Below, in pieces: positions 1 through 12,330 of a DNA stretch of 64,000 nucleotides. A program made the translations under genes and the position numbers. Position 1 is the first letter of the stretch. Each line of letters opens with the position of its first letter. The DNA is from Erythrophleum ivorense (lineage: Eukaryota > Streptophyta > Magnoliopsida > Fabales > Fabaceae). Below the pieces are notes generated by a model. That model was not told where the DNA came from. It worked only from the letters and a program-made list of their open reading frames with translations, and made no database searches. The stretch is taken from assembly GCA_026724425.1 (NCBI GenBank), contig JAIUCV010000001.1:13746556-13810555 (forward strand), given 5' to 3'.

Positions 1-2
1 AT

Positions 3-131
3 GCAGAAGAATCACCAACTCCAGGGGACGGTGACACTGGTGGGAGCTGCTTATCCACTTCAGAATTAGATGACACAGAATCCGACTTCATGGGGAATCC
101 GCAGGAAGATCCAAGTGCACAAGGCAATTGA
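3..131 (+). CDS. Probable 3'-terminal exon of a host gene, cut by the window edge
   Basis: Frame 3 is open from the first base to a TGA at 129-131. It encodes about 42 residues rich in Asp, Glu, Ser, Gly and Pro, including the stretches TPGDGDTGG and SELDDTESDF. Such an acidic, low-complexity tail is common at plant protein C-termini. Base composition is close to half GC up to about 235 and then drops sharply to AT-rich DNA, as expected where an exon and its 3' UTR end. The other two + frames stop sooner. No family was recognised. A short frame at 70-261 overlaps in another frame and looks less protein-like. The reading frame is seen directly; that it is an exon is inference. Confidence 0.35.
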   Translation, partial: AEESPTPGDGDTGGSCLSTSELDDTESDFMGNPQEDPSAQGN

Positions 132-235
132 GTTGAGCTCCGCCACCGGCTTACAGAGAAAGAAGGCCTGCACCAACGAGACAACTACCCGATGGGATAG
201 TATTTCGGACTCAGGTCCTCCGAAATGGCAGTTCT

Positions 236-3200
236 TTATTTTTTTAAAAAAATTATATTGACAAAATAAAAAAGAAAGATGCGAGAGAATTGAGCAAACT
301 TTTTTAGAGGATGACGTTTCAGAGGATCCGTTTTTCTAATATTTCAGGTGAAAATTAAAATTTATAAGTTACATTTTCTCTCTCTCTCTATATGTATTAC
401 ATAGATGACAATCCAAAATATTTTTGGAAAGCTGAGAGTGGTTCATATTTTTTGTAATTCTCATTCTATATTGTTCACAGCTCTTCCTTTATAACTTTTG
501 ATATTAGTTTTATTATCTAATAATTTTTTATATACTTGAACGTGTTATTTGACACCAAAATACCAGAAGTTCCAAACACATAAGTATGGGTAATTGACGT
601 CTTCTTTTATTTATTGTAGTGGACACTTATGATGAATCACTTTTTTTAAAAACATTTTTAGCCACAAAGTGTAATTTAGTGATACTCTTAGATTGAAAAC
701 CCAGCTTCTTCATATGTTAAAATTCTTTATACATTTTCACTTTACTATTGAATCCAATTTTCATGTAGTTTAAATTTTGGGCTCAGTAAACAATTTGGTT
801 GTTGTAATTTGTAATGGCCCATTAAAAAGCACTCTTTATGGCTTTTAGTGAGAATTGACTATTGACTGTGTCACATTCTAATTAATTAGAAGTAACCATT
901 GCAAATTCACAGGTTTAAAAAAAATATGAGTTTCACAACAAAAAAGAAAAACAAAAAAATTTTAAAAAAATACAGATGATTAATGAAAAACAATATATAA
1001 ACGATGTAAAATAGTACACATGATGTAATATTATGAACAGTTATAAACAGTGACGAATGAACGTGTTAACCTCACAGCTTTTATATATATAAAATAGATT
1101 TGGACACTAGCTTGAGTATGAGATAAATTTTGTACTTGCAATAATAGAGAAACAAATGAAAATTACATTTCTTATCATTCTAAAGAACAAGTAGGAAAGA
1201 CAGTAGTAGAACCAGAATCCAAGATTAAGGGGGGCACTTTCTTATGTAAATATGTTTTTTATATCTTATCTTGACAATTAAGATGATAAGATAAAATTTT
1301 AATTTCTTTTTTTAGTTTTGATGTTAAATTTTTAAAATTATTCTCAATTTATTATTGTTAGATATTAGATTCATGAACATTAAATGAAGAATGAAGAATG
1401 TTGCTATGATGACAATTTTTTTTTCAAAATTTTTTTCATTTCTTATTCAAATTTAGAAAATTTACAAACCTACTTATCATAAATCATGTTTTAATATAAT
1501 ATAGATACAATTAAAAGTACTCAAGAGTATCACAAATTCACACTTAGACATTAACATAAATGCAGCATAAAAAATTAATTAAAATTTATAATATTAATAT
1601 TAAATAGTATAACATTAAAAAATGAGTTAAATCAAAAATTTTTTTTAATAATTTAATAAAGATATGTAGTGTTTAATTTTTAATCATTTATCTTTGTATA
1701 CTTTGATTGAAAAATCAATGATATTTGCTTTCTTAACTTTGGGAGATATTCTATAATTTAATAAAATTAAACATTGTAAAGAAGATTAAACAGTACATTT
1801 TATTTTATGTTTAACAAATACAGTTATATAAAAGAAAAAATATGAAGAAAGAAAGTGTTTTTTTTTTTAAATAAAAGGCTTGTTTGATTCTGCTTTTGTT
1901 TTAATATTTTTAAAATAAATGGTTTTTAAAACAAATTTTAGAAACAAAAAAAATTAAAAAAAATCTGTTTGAATCATTATTTTAAAAAATATTTTTTTTT
2001 GATTCTGTACAACAAAAGTTATAAAATATCTAAAAAATATTCTGATTTTTTTATTTCTGAAAATAAAATTCTATTTTTTTTACAAAATATTTCATTAAAA
2101 ATGTATTATTAAACAATTTTTTTTTATTTTTAAAAATAAAAAACTATTTTAAAAACATGAAATCAAATAAGTCCAAAAACATTCTCATCTTTTTCTTTGA
2201 ATCTCTCTCAAACTCACAACAGGAATGCAATAACCAAAAGATGAAGATGAAGATGAAGCTATAGCAGAGCAGTGCAGTGCAGCACGGTAACACAAGCTAG
2301 AAATAAAGCAATAAAGACCAAGAAGGAAAGAATGATATTCGATGGTCCACAAATGAAGAAAAGCATAGGCAACGCAGGAGGTCAAGCTATTAAAAATTTG
2401 AAGTTAAATTGATGAAAGTGAAGTCAATTCAAAAGCTGAAATAGAGATTGGGGGAGAGAATATACAAGTAGCAAAATGTAACATATATTACACGATTATT
2501 GGTTAACTTTTCCCAAAAAAAAAATAAAAATAGGGAAGAGAGAGGGAGTGACTTGTGATAATTAAAAAAAAAAGATATTTTGAGAAAAAGAAAAATAATA
2601 ATAAAAGCTTTTTTTTTATAAAAATTATATATATATATATATATATATAGATTTATTAAGTTCAAGTTAAAATGTGTCAAATAATTTAAAAAAATTATAT
2701 AACCTAATTATATATGTACTTAGCTTTATCGAATTCAAAATTCTAAAAAATAAAAAAAGTATAACATCAAAACTTTATATATATATACACACACACACAT
2801 ACTTTTAAAAATTGAGAGGGCACCTGCCCTCTTCAGATACACCTAGCTCTACCTATTGATTTAAAACTTCTGCCTCCGAGATTTATTTTCTAGTTTGCAA
2901 AAACTTTAACAATGCAACAAAGAGAGCTTCTCTCAAGTTCTAATAACTAAGTTGATATATATCAGGATGTGAATTTGTCGAGCTATACTAGATCATAAGG
3001 CAATGCATAACTCTCATAGAATTATTGCTTCCAAACAAAGCCGACATACTCACAAAGCGTTACGCCACCCAAACCAGACTGACTCGTAATTGATTCTACG
3101 GTCTGCAACCTGCAAACAAGGATTCTGCGATTCTACGAGACGTCAATTTGTAATTACTGTGGATTGAACAAGGGATTTAACCTCATTCTTACATTAGTTA

Positions 3201-3780
3201 ATGGTTATTCACTATCCGTCGTAAATAGTCCATAGCAATGGGTTCAAACCTCAAAGTGAAGTCAAACCCAATGGTTTACTTAATTAATAAACATTTATCA
3301 GGTTTTAATTATTGAACTACACATTCAACCAGATTTAAACCAATCAAGTCCAATAATAAAATTTTAATAATTTAAACTATTTTTATCTTAACTGGTTAAG
3401 AACTTTCTGTTTCAAAAGCATGTTTATAGTTGTGAGGGATAATGCAAATTTGCAATGTTTTAAATTTTTTTAAAATATAGAACATTAATAATCGATAGTA
3501 AATTCATCAAACTCTATTTTAGGTTACGATTAATTTATTGCAAAATAAATTCTTTTTTATGTAATTTATATAATATTTATTATATCTTTATCTTTTTTAC
3601 TCTCTTCATTAGATTATCATTTTAATTATTAAATTATTTTTTAAAAATAAAAATAAAAAATTTAGTTCTTATCTCATTTATTTATATTTTATATTCTCTT
3701 CTCTTTTACTATACTCAACCAAATATATCTCTAAAAAAATGTATTCTATTTTAAAGTGATTTTTAAACGATATTCCTTTT
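236..3780. other. AT-rich intergenic DNA, no gene seen
   Basis: Very AT-rich sequence with many A and T runs. Short frames on both strands, such as those at 2185-2385 and 2429-2680 on the minus strand, are low-complexity and resemble no known protein. The stretch holds an (AT)n microsatellite at 2626-2649 and a short TATATA/ACACAC run near 2775-2800. No RNA gene or transposon terminus was recognised. Confidence 0.6.
2626..2649. repeat. (AT)n microsatellite
   Basis: Uninterrupted alternating T and A over 24 bases, next to an oligo-T run. Confidence 0.9.
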
Positions 3781-3792
3781 ATTGATAATAAA

Positions 3793-4299
3793 TTCGTGAA
3801 GCTCTAAGGGATGACTAATTAAATGGTGCAGGCAGGCCTGTAGTCTGAGGGTTTTATTTTTCGACGGCCAGTTGTTTTCCAACTGCTCCTTCGTGAAGCT
3901 CTAAAGGGATTACTAATTGAAAGATGCAGGCCTGCAGGGGAGGGATTTATTTTTGAAAAAATTATAATGAAGGATTTATATTATATAAAATTTATAATAA
4001 AAGATTTTAAAAATTAAAATTATTTTTAAAAATCATCATTATCATTAAATTTTGAAATATTTTATTATTAATTTTAATAAAATTTATTATCAAGTGTAAA
4101 AAATTGTTAAATTTTCTTACATCTAATAATAAAATTTTTAAAATTAATAATAAAATTTTTTAAAACTCAATAATAATGATAATTTTTTAATGATAGTTTT
4201 AATTTTTAAAATCCTTTATTATAAATTTTATAACATTTAGATTTTTAGTTGTAATTTTTTTCTTTATTTTCCAACAGCTAGTTGCTTTCCAACTGCTCC
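3793..4299. repeat. Tandem duplication of a ~97-bp unit, second unit split by a MITE
   Basis: Unit 1 is 3793-3889. Unit 2 starts at 3890 with the same opening (ttcgtgaagctctaa) and ends with the same closing (ttccaactgctcc) at 4299. The 308-bp MITE at 3955-4262 lies within unit 2, so unit 1 is a natural empty-site reference for that insertion. Confidence 0.75.
3955..4262. mobile_element. Mutator-like MITE, copy 1
   Basis: A 308-bp element with long terminal inverted repeats beginning GAAAAAATTA. The flanking 9-bp direct repeats are tttattttt (3946-3954) and tttattttc (4263-4271), 8 of 9 identical. Two related copies lie at 21442-21745 and 56947-57250. The 9-bp target duplication and long inverted repeats point to the Mutator superfamily. 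This copy is the most diverged and most AT-rich of the three. Confidence 0.7.
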
Positions 4300-5639
4300 T
4301 TCATGCAATGTGGACAGCTCCATGTACTTGCTAGGCGATGGGTCTGCAAATTCAAACCACAGTATCGGTATTATCATTTACCCCACACGATTGCAATTAA
4401 GATTGTAATGAAAAGTCTAAATAATTTTATATGACTTGAGTCTGGATTGCAAAATACAAAGTTCTGGGGTTGGTTGATTTGACGTCAGTCATAAGAACTT
4501 ATCCCAAAAATATGTGTGTACAGTTGCCCTTAGATTTATTTTATTATATCTTGATATTAACCTAATTTAAAAGTATATCAGTGCATCCTTAAAAACTAAA
4601 TCAATAGTAAATATATAAATATTTTTAAATATATTTTAAAATAAAATTAACTTTTAACATAATCGTACATATTTTCATAATCAATATCTCTAACTTATTT
4701 TTTCGGGCTTGACTATTAGAACAGTCCTGATGGAGTCCTGTTTTACCCTGTAGATTTAGTTAGTCTGTTCTCTTCTTTTGGACTTCGAGCCCGTCAATTA
4801 ACCCCCCCAAAAAAAAAAATCTAAACTTATTATTTTAAGCCAAATTTACCTAAAAATCTTCCCTTTTTGTTTCTTTTTTTACATGTAATTAATATCACAT
4901 AAAATTTTTCTCAAAAGGTTGTTGACCCATTTTGGAAGTGACACGAATTTACTATCGAGTATTGATGTTCCATGATAAAGATGCTCCCCTATGGCATTGA
5001 GCTTCTAAATGATAAGTGGTTTTTAATTGATATTCCTTTTATTGCAGTGATGATGTGTTGCGAGTTAAAAAGTTTGGTTTGGAATTGTATATTAGGCTTA
5101 AGCTTTACTTGATATCCCCTGCTAGTCTTTCCTTTTATTTGATGGTGTGACAGGGTGTGCCCTTTTATTGCTGTTGTTATTGTCGCGGACAATATGTGTG
5201 CTTTTATTGTTGAATCTAGGGGCATGTGAACGGTCATTGTTATTGTATCGATATCTCATTTAGTTTTGATCAAAGATCCAAGGTCTACATAAAGGAAATT
5301 TTCTGTTTGCATTATGGTTAAGTTCAATTAATTAGCTCATAGACAAAGTTTAACTAATTAGATTTCTCATTAGAATTATAAAATAAATAGCAAATTATGG
5401 AACAATTAATTTTGTAATTATACCCATACCTTGTTTCAATGATAATTAAATATGTATTACTCCTTTCTCACTTAAGCCCCTTTTGTACCACTAAGGCAAA
5501 CTAGTGTAGTTTCAGTTTAGCTATCAAGTCCCAATCAATCGGTAGTACCTATACTACTACAACTTGGTTGATTGATCCCAACATGATTGGTGAAATGATA
5601 AAAAAAAAAAATTTGGCATGCAATTACAACCTCTTGATA
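4300..5639. other. AT-rich intergenic DNA, no gene seen
   Basis: No convincing coding frame; a minus-strand frame at 4989-5237 resembles no known family. The part at about 5290-5400 is visibly related to 56380-56460 inside repeat copy S2, so it is probably an old fragment of that repeat. No LTR matching the downstream Tat element was found here. Confidence 0.5.
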
Positions 5640-6215
5640 GGTCTATTTACATAAAGCCATATCTCAACTAGCTTGGCTGATATAATGATACACTTGCCAA
5701 GAGGTTTTAAAACTCTTGATTTCTCTACTTTTTTTGGGCAAGGATGGTAAGTCTATTATTGAACATATAGGCAGGTTTACTACCTAATGTGGTAAAACTA
5801 ATTAGAATGAATATTATAAATTTCAATTATTTCTTATGTCTTTAATTGAACCAGTATTCATCCTTGCCACCTAGCTCTATACAAAATTTGGTAGATATGG
5901 GAAGACTGTTTCATGATAGGTTTTATAGGCTATAATCAAAGGTCATATAGCTAATATTATGAACTTGAAATAGCAAATAAATGAACCTATAGTTGACTTC
6001 TTAAAAAGATTCAGAAAGCTTAAGAGTAGTTGCCATGTGCAATTTCTAGAACCAGAATATGCTAATATAGCTGCAGGTAACATGTATTCTTAGTTGAGAG
6101 AAAATTTGATAGTCCAAGAATGTTCATAACTAGCTCAGCTCACAACCAAAGCCACTCAAATCGAGCAATTCATTTTAGAGAAAGAGTAAAGAAGAGCCAA
6201 TAGAGGGGGAAGAGG
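5640..6215 (+). pseudogene. Tat gag remnant
   Basis: Read across stops and frameshifts, this encodes a typical plant Ty3/gypsy capsid segment. It contains a stretch like GFKTPDF near 5710, then NLVDMGRLFHDRFYR near 5890, then EPIVDFLKRFRKLKSSC near 5985-6040. The block is the retrotransposon structural protein that would assemble the particle. Several TAG and TAA codons interrupt it, so no product can form. From about 6215 to 7440 the sequence is lysine-rich linker with many stops, probably the remainder of gag up to protease. Confidence 0.65.
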
Positions 6216-7464
6216 TTTACATGTGGTGTTGATCGTGGACTATGTTGATGATATTAGGGGAATGGTTGAATACTAGGAAGGATAATCAGCTAACGTCCTA
6301 ACAAAGATCCTCAAAAGGAAGCCCTTCTTTCCCCTAACTTTAAGGCCCTCAAAGGAGAAAGAAATTATAAAACAAGAAAGTAGGAAAGAGTATCTATTTG
6401 ATATCCCCAAATTTAATTAAATTTTTTATCATTTGCTTAAAAACAAGCAAGTCAAACTGCCCAATAGACATAAAATTCTACCTACTTAAGAGCTGAAAAA
6501 ATAAAAAAATGTTGTAAGTGACATTATTCTTTTAAATATGCTACTATTAACTATATTGTTTTCAAGAATATAATCTAGAGAGCATTGAAGGATGATAAGT
6601 TCAATTTAGTTGATAAAGGTGTAGTTAATATAATAATTGATACTAATCCATTCCCATCTATCTCTACTAATATGATTTTGGCATCAGACTTGTCATTTTA
6701 TCCATCAAAGAATAAATGGGAACGGCAAATGCAGAAATAGTGTAAGGTCAAAGAAATAACACCAAAGCTTAATAGAGATAATAGGCAAGTGTTAGCACAA
6801 CTTAAATAGCTAAAATTTATTGTTCATAAACCTAATGTATTTGGCAAGTTGTAAAGTCCTACATAAAGAAGGAGTAATAATGTGTTTGATGGGCTACAAT
6901 TTCCAATAATAGATGAAGAGCCTATCTTAGAAAAGAAGAGGCAAGTGACATAATTCAATATTAAAAAAAGGTGTCCACTTTAAGAATAATTGTCCGTAAT
7001 GATAAGCAGCCGAAGCCCCAAAAAATAATCAAGCCAAAAGTTGATGTAGAAAATGGATAATGGTTCCTTAATAAATATGTTGCTAAGAAGTCATAACAAC
7101 CATTCCAATTAGCTACTTTGACTCGTACTTAAAAGAGGCAAAGATCTACTGGCAAGCTAAAACAAATGCTCACAATGTTAGGGGAAGCTAAAAATGTTAC
7201 AAAAGAAGAAGTACAATAACTAAAAAAGGCAGAGTTCTTAAACTAGAATTTAACCCATTAACTAAAGCTAAGATAAACGAGGAGGAGGATGATCTTTTGA
7301 TAAGGATGATGTTAAGACATCTTTGGTTGATATTGATGTCATTGGCATCATCCTAAGAGAGTTTTAAGCAAATGTAGGACAAACAAAAAGCCTAGAAGGA
7401 GATGTGTTTGCCAAGTAAGCAAAATGGGCAACATTATTATATGAAAAGGTCCTTGATCTAGCAA

Positions 7465-7838
7465 TGATGCAATTTAAGAAACCCTCAGAGGCTATGACCA
7501 AGCATTTAAAGCCTTTATATATTAAAACTCACATTAATAGTAGGCCAATTATTAGAGTATTTGTAAATTGAGAAGCTTTTCTAAACATGACACCCACTGG
7601 CACACTCAAGATGTTAGGGAGAACTAAGGCAGATTTGATTGCTACCAACATGAGGATGACGAATTTCATAAGGGAGGTAATAGATGCTATAAGGGTACTA
7701 GTAGTTAATATAAAAATAGAATCCAAAACATCTAGCACAAATTTCTTTGTTGTAAATGCCACACCTGCTTATTTAGTGCTGTTAGCTAGGGATTGGATTC
7801 ATTCGGATCAATGCATCCCTTTTACATTTCATTGATGA
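7465..7838 (+). pseudogene. Tat aspartic protease remnant, active site lost
   Basis: The translation contains KPLYIKTHINSRPIIRVFVN, a stop, then EAFLNMTPTGTLKMLGRTKADLI and AYLVLLARDWIHSDQCIP. These match the protease segment of Tat elements, where the catalytic motif is normally D-G-G/A. Here the Asp codon reads Asn and the next codon is TGA, so the active site is destroyed. The frame from 7587 to 7835 is otherwise open. The end of the domain is followed by a diverged tandem copy of itself. Confidence 0.7.
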
Positions 7839-7935
7839 ATTCATAATTGCCAAACCTACTTATTTAGTGTTGTTAGGTAGGGATTTAATTCATTCCAATC
7901 AATGCGTCCTTTTTATATTTCATTAATGAATTACT
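7757..7935 (+). repeat. ~90-bp tandem duplication within the Tat protease
   Basis: The segment beginning gccacacctgcttatttag at about 7757 recurs, diverged, from about 7848 (gccaaacctacttatttag). Both copies encode the AYLVLL-ARDW-IHS-DQC part of the protease. The second copy carries additional substitutions and stops, so it arose in an element that was already, or soon became, inactive. Confidence 0.7.
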
Positions 7936-8100
7936 CCCAAAAAAGGAATCTATTGATTCTTTTCCAATTGGTTGGACTTCAAGTACAATGATTTACTTCA
8001 TGGGCAAGGTCTCTGATTCAAGTCTAGTATGGCCTAACTACACCAAGGAAAAGAGTAGAAGAAGCATTTAACTCCTTTATGCATGCTTCACTTGGCTCGA

Positions 8101-8184
8101 GGGGATATAGCTCAGTCGGTAGAGCTCTGCTCTTGCAATTGAGTGGTTGCAATTACGGGTTGGATGTCTAATTGTCCAAGCAGT
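8101..8184 (+). other. trnA-UGC: Nuclear plastid DNA fragment: 5' exon of trnA-UGC plus intron start
   Basis: Bases 8101-8138 match the 38-nt first exon of plastid tRNA-Ala(UGC), including the D-arm block tagctcag and the anticodon TGC at 8134-8136. The match continues into the start of the group II intron (acgggttggatgtctaatt) to about 8184. A few C-to-T or G-to-A differences from the usual plastid sequence are visible. The 3' exon is absent, so this is not a functional tRNA gene. It lies between the protease and RT remnants of the Tat element. Identification rests on recalled plastid sequence. Confidence 0.85.
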
Positions 8185-9200
8185 TTGATAAGAACCAAGA
8201 CCTTGGATATAGCTTTGAGAATGACATTACACAAGCTAATGTGCTTCCTTGATCAAGTTAGGGAATGAAGGTGAGAAAACTTCTATTCATCTCTCTAGGT
8301 CTAATCCCTAAGTTAAATTAGAACTTTCAGGACAGAGGTAGGCATAGCATTTCTAGAACAATCTTGGTTAAAGACCTTTAATCTCTTTCACACAGAGTAC
8401 TAAATTAAAATCTCATAAAATAGATAGATAGGATTGTAACTAGGTGAAATAGACATTTATGGTGTTAAACCTATGGATCTCAGTAACTACTTTCTACTAT
8501 ACACCTACTAGAGAGGTCCAGCGCTTGACCAAGGACATATAATAGGAGATAAACATTGAATAGGGATTTTCAGTGTAGCGTAGTTCTACCTCTTGATACA
8601 TGTGTGCCAACCTAATATAAAGGTTTTGATTCATCCCCCTAGTATAACTGCATTGGTTGTAATATAACTAGAGAAACAACATGGTTATACTTTAAAGGGG
8701 CATAATGTGGCGGAGGGTTAGAAAGGCAATAAATTTGAAATTATATTAGTTGAAAAAAAATCCTTTTGTAGTTGATATACAGATGGCTAAGGCTACTTTT
8801 GTTTCCCACATGTCACACACATCAAATTACCTAGAATTATCAAGAAAGATGTTTAAAGTCTTACAACCTTAATTCTCAGGGTTCCAAAGTGTTAACTAAA
8901 GTTAATGAGGTCAACTCACAGCCTGATATCCAGTTGACTTATGGATCAACAACGTGAAAGAGTCAAAGACATTCTAGATTAGGTAGTGTTACTCATAACT
9001 AAGACCAAAATTAAGTAACTAACCTTTAATATACTTGGGGGGCAAGAAGATAACCTAAAAACAATAACAAGCCAATATCTAATTAGTAGGTAAGTTCCCA
9101 GCTTTGATGCCTAAGATCCTTTAATTGGTATTAACTTAAGAATTGATGAAAAACCCAAATTAAATAAAATCAATGGCTTGTTAAGCAAGAAAAGCCAAAA
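8185..9200 (+). other. Unassigned segment between Tat protease and RT
   Basis: No recognisable domain and no long frame on either strand. A linker is expected here in a Tat element, but about 8185-8700 reads unlike linker and could be foreign DNA that came with the plastid fragment. Nothing firmer can be said. Confidence 0.35.
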
Positions 9201-9224
9201 TTAGCTGATTGATCTAATAACATA

Positions 9225-10147
9225 GTACAAAGACTATTTCACTTAGAAATACTATAAAATGCCTGGTTTGTCAGATAGTTAATTAAGTATCGATTTCCAG
9301 TTAGGGAAGGGCTTAAACCACAGAAGTAGCTAGTTAGGAGATTCAATCCAAAGCTATTACTAAAAATCAAGGAAGAAATAGAAAGGCTATTGAAGGTAGG
9401 ATTTACATGCATAGCTAGGTATGTGGAATGACTTTCAAACATAGTTCCCATCATAAAAAAGAATGGGCAAGTCATAATTTGCATAAACTTTCAAAACATG
9501 AATCTAGTAACTCCCAAGGATGAGTATGTCATACAATAGTAAATATGTTAATTAATGCAGCAACCAATCATGGAATTCTTACATTTATAAATAGATATTC
9601 AAGTTATAACAAAATCTTTTTGGTTGAAGAAGACATTTATAAGATTGCTTTTCATCACCTAAGTGCATAAGGTATTTATGAGTGGCTTGTATTACTGTTC
9701 AACTTGAAAAAAGTAAGTGCTACATACCAATAGGCGATGAATGCTATTTTCCATGGTTTAATTGATAAAAATATGAAAGTTTATGTGGATGATGTGATGG
9801 TAAAGTCCAGAGATTCTGACCAACATTTGATTGATATGTAACAAGCCTTTAAAAGGATGAGATTCTATAATTTGAAGATGAATCTAGCTAAATGTGCATT
9901 TGAAATCTTAGCTAGAAATTTCCTTGATTTTCTTGTATATCAACAGGGAATTAAAATTGATAAAAACAAAGCCAAGGTAGTTCTAGAAGTAAGGCCACTG
10001 GAAAATAAGAAAGAATTATATAGCTTGATTTGCAAAATAAACTTCTTGAAGAGATTCATTACTAATTTAGCTAGAAAGTCAAAGGCTTTCTTACCTTTAC
10101 TAAAGTTGAAAGATGCTTATAAGTTAGTTTACGACAAAAAACAATAA
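9225..10147 (+). pseudogene. Tat reverse transcriptase remnant
   Basis: RT begins with a motif like YYKMPGL at about 9250. It continues with NPKLLLKIKEEIERLLKVGF near 9340-9400 and IVPIIKKNGQVIICINF near 9440-9490. The catalytic YVDD motif is intact at 9782-9793 in the context KVYVDDVMVKSRD. The stretch 9857-10147 is open for 96 codons and encodes NLKMNLAKCAFE and NKKELYSLICKINFLKRFI, the RT thumb and connection region. Upstream stops and frameshifts rule out function. Confidence 0.8.
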
Positions 10148-10600
10148 GTAGATTTTGAATAAATCAAATAAAGCTTAGCTAACCCATCCATTTTGGTATT
10201 TCCCCATGCTAGATGAACCATTAAAGCTTTACATCTCAACAGCTAAGGAGTCCATTGGCTGACTTCTTATGCAGGATGTTGATGATGGAACTGAAATGAC
10301 TATTTATTAGTTAAGCTGATTGTTAAATGATGTTGAAACTAGATATATTCTAATGGAAAAATTATATCTATCTTTGTACCACTCGTGTAAAACTTGAATA
10401 TTATCATCTTTCAAGTTATGTGCAAAGTTAACATAATAAAATATTTACTTAATAAGCCTACCTTACAAGGAAGATTAATGAGGTGGGCCATTAAATTAAA
10501 TACTTTTACTTTAAAATAAGTTCTACTTAAGGCCGTCAAAGGACAAGCTTTAGCTGATTTTCTAACTCAACATCAATGTCTTAATGTTAAAGACCTTTAG
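10148..10600 (+). pseudogene. Tat RNase H (first, Ty3-type) remnant
   Basis: Readable pieces include KLYISTAKESIGCLLMQDVDDGTEM near 10225-10295, then NDVETRYILMEKLYLSLY, and LADFLTQHQCL near 10550-10585. These correspond to the ordinary Ty3/gypsy RNase H in order. Multiple stops and at least one frameshift are present. Confidence 0.65.
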
Positions 10601-10632
10601 TAAAAGCTAACCATTATGTATAACTCAAAGCT

Positions 10633-11030
10633 TGGCTATTAACATTTAATGGACCTAGAACTCAGAAAGGTGTTAGAGTATGGGTCACTATTGCCAAGCC
10701 AACTAGACAAACTAGGAAAATCATGTTCTAGCTAAAATAGAGTTATTCAAATAATTAGGTTGAATACAAGGCTTTGATTATTGAACTTAGATTGTTGATA
10801 TCTTTAAAGGCTCAATTTATTTAAATAATGGGAGATTCTCAATTGGTTATCAAATAGCTTACTAGAGAATACAAATGTAAAAGCTTTTGCACTATTATGA
10901 AAATAGCTAATGCACTTATCCAATAGTTTGCTAATGTAATAGTTATGCATATATTTAGAGAGAAAAACATTAAAGTTAACACTTTACTCCATCAAGGTTC
11001 TAGATTTAAACTTGTGAATGTTGAAAGTGA
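10633..11030 (+). pseudogene. Second, archaeal-type RNase H remnant
   Basis: Pieces read LTFNGPRTQKGVRVWV at about 10640, then VEYKALIIELRLL, and MGDSQLVIK at about 10830. This is the additional RNase H found only in Tat-lineage plant retrotransposons. The first catalytic Asp, normally in an FDG-like motif, is replaced by Asn (FNG). TAG codons stand at probable Gln and Trp positions. Confidence 0.65.
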
Positions 11031-11379
11031 TTAAGAAATCCTCCAAATGCATGATATTGTAATTATTGACCAATAATTAGTTGTTGACGATTAGAGAATG
11101 GAATTGATCAACTATCTAAAGAACCCTTCATCCCTAGAAGATTTAAAGCTTAAATAAGAGGCCTTAAGAACAGTTTAATAGATGATAATTTATATAAAAA
11201 AGGCATAAGCATTTTTTGTTAAAATGCTTAGGTCAGTTAGAAGCTTTAAAAGCCATAAAATAAGTTTATGAAAGAATTTGTGGTTCTCATTGATTAGGCT
11301 TAAGATAAGGTGGTTGATTTATAGGCATAGCTATTACTAGTTAACCATAATGACTAATTGCATTAGATATGCTAAAGGG

Positions 11380-12330
11380 TGTGAAGCTTGTTAACTGCAT
11401 GGTCCCATTAAAAGGTTGCTAGTTGATGAATTACATCCAATTATCAAAAATTAGCCACTTAGAGTATAAGCTATAGATTTGATAAGGAAAATTCACCTTC
11501 ATTCATCTAAACAACATGCCTTCATCATCATAGCAACAAATTATTTCACAAAATAGGTGGAAGCATAATTGATGGTACGTGTCACATAGGTAAATGTGGT
11601 TAAATTCATTAAGCATAAATTATTCACAGGTTTGGCATACCTCAAACAATCATAGCTGATCAAGGTGCGATTTTCACAAGGGATAAGGTGGTGGTCTTTG
11701 CTTAACAATATGATATTAAAACAATTCATTCAACTCCTTATCATACTTAAGCAAATTAGCAAGCAAATGCTACTAACAAAATTCTAATTGACATGATCAA
11801 CCTTATAAGATAAACCTAGAAGATGACATGAAGTTTTATCTAAGGTACTCTAGGTTTATAGAAATTTTAATTGTACTACTACTAGTCTTACTCCTTTTTT
11901 ACTAACTTATAGCTAAGACATAGTTTTACCTCTCGAGATAATTTTAAGATCCTTTAGAGTGGCAAAACAAAATGACTTAAAACTAGACTAATACCATCAA
12001 TTGCTTTACATGGAATTACAATTAGCCAATAACAATCAGCTAATGACACTTGATAGTATTTGATTGAGCAAGATAAAAATGGTGAAAGTGTATAACAAAT
12101 GGGTCAAACACAAGAAATTTGCTAAAGAAAACCTAGTTTGAGAAACTATTTTGCCTATCAAAACTAAAAACCCTAAATTTGGCTAATGGTCACCAAACTA
12201 AGAAGGCCCTTTTATCATAAGTCAAGCAATTCCTAATAGTGCTTATCGACTAATCAACATGCAAGGAAAAGAGTTAAATAGAAGCATCACTATAAAGTAT
12301 TTAAAGCTATATTACCCATCTATATAGGAC
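11380..12330 (+). pseudogene. Tat integrase remnant
   Basis: The zinc-binding part survives as CEAC-x-LHGPI near 11378-11410. The catalytic core reads ATNYFTK-stop-VEA near 11535-11570, then GLAYLKQSIADQGAIF-like sequence near 11630-11680 and HSTPYH near 11735. The C-terminal part near 12090-12320 includes PNSAYRLINMQGK. In intact relatives this enzyme inserts the cDNA copy. Stops are dense, again mainly TAG and TAA. Confidence 0.7.

Noticed and set aside
5570..5640. Primer-binding site and 5' LTR end for the Tat element
   Set aside because: No sequence here matches a plant tRNA 3' end convincingly and no repeat of the 15704-16650 stretch is found upstream.
8101..8184. Functional tRNA-Ala gene
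   Set aside because: Only the 5' exon and start of the plastid intron are present; the 3' half of the tRNA is missing.
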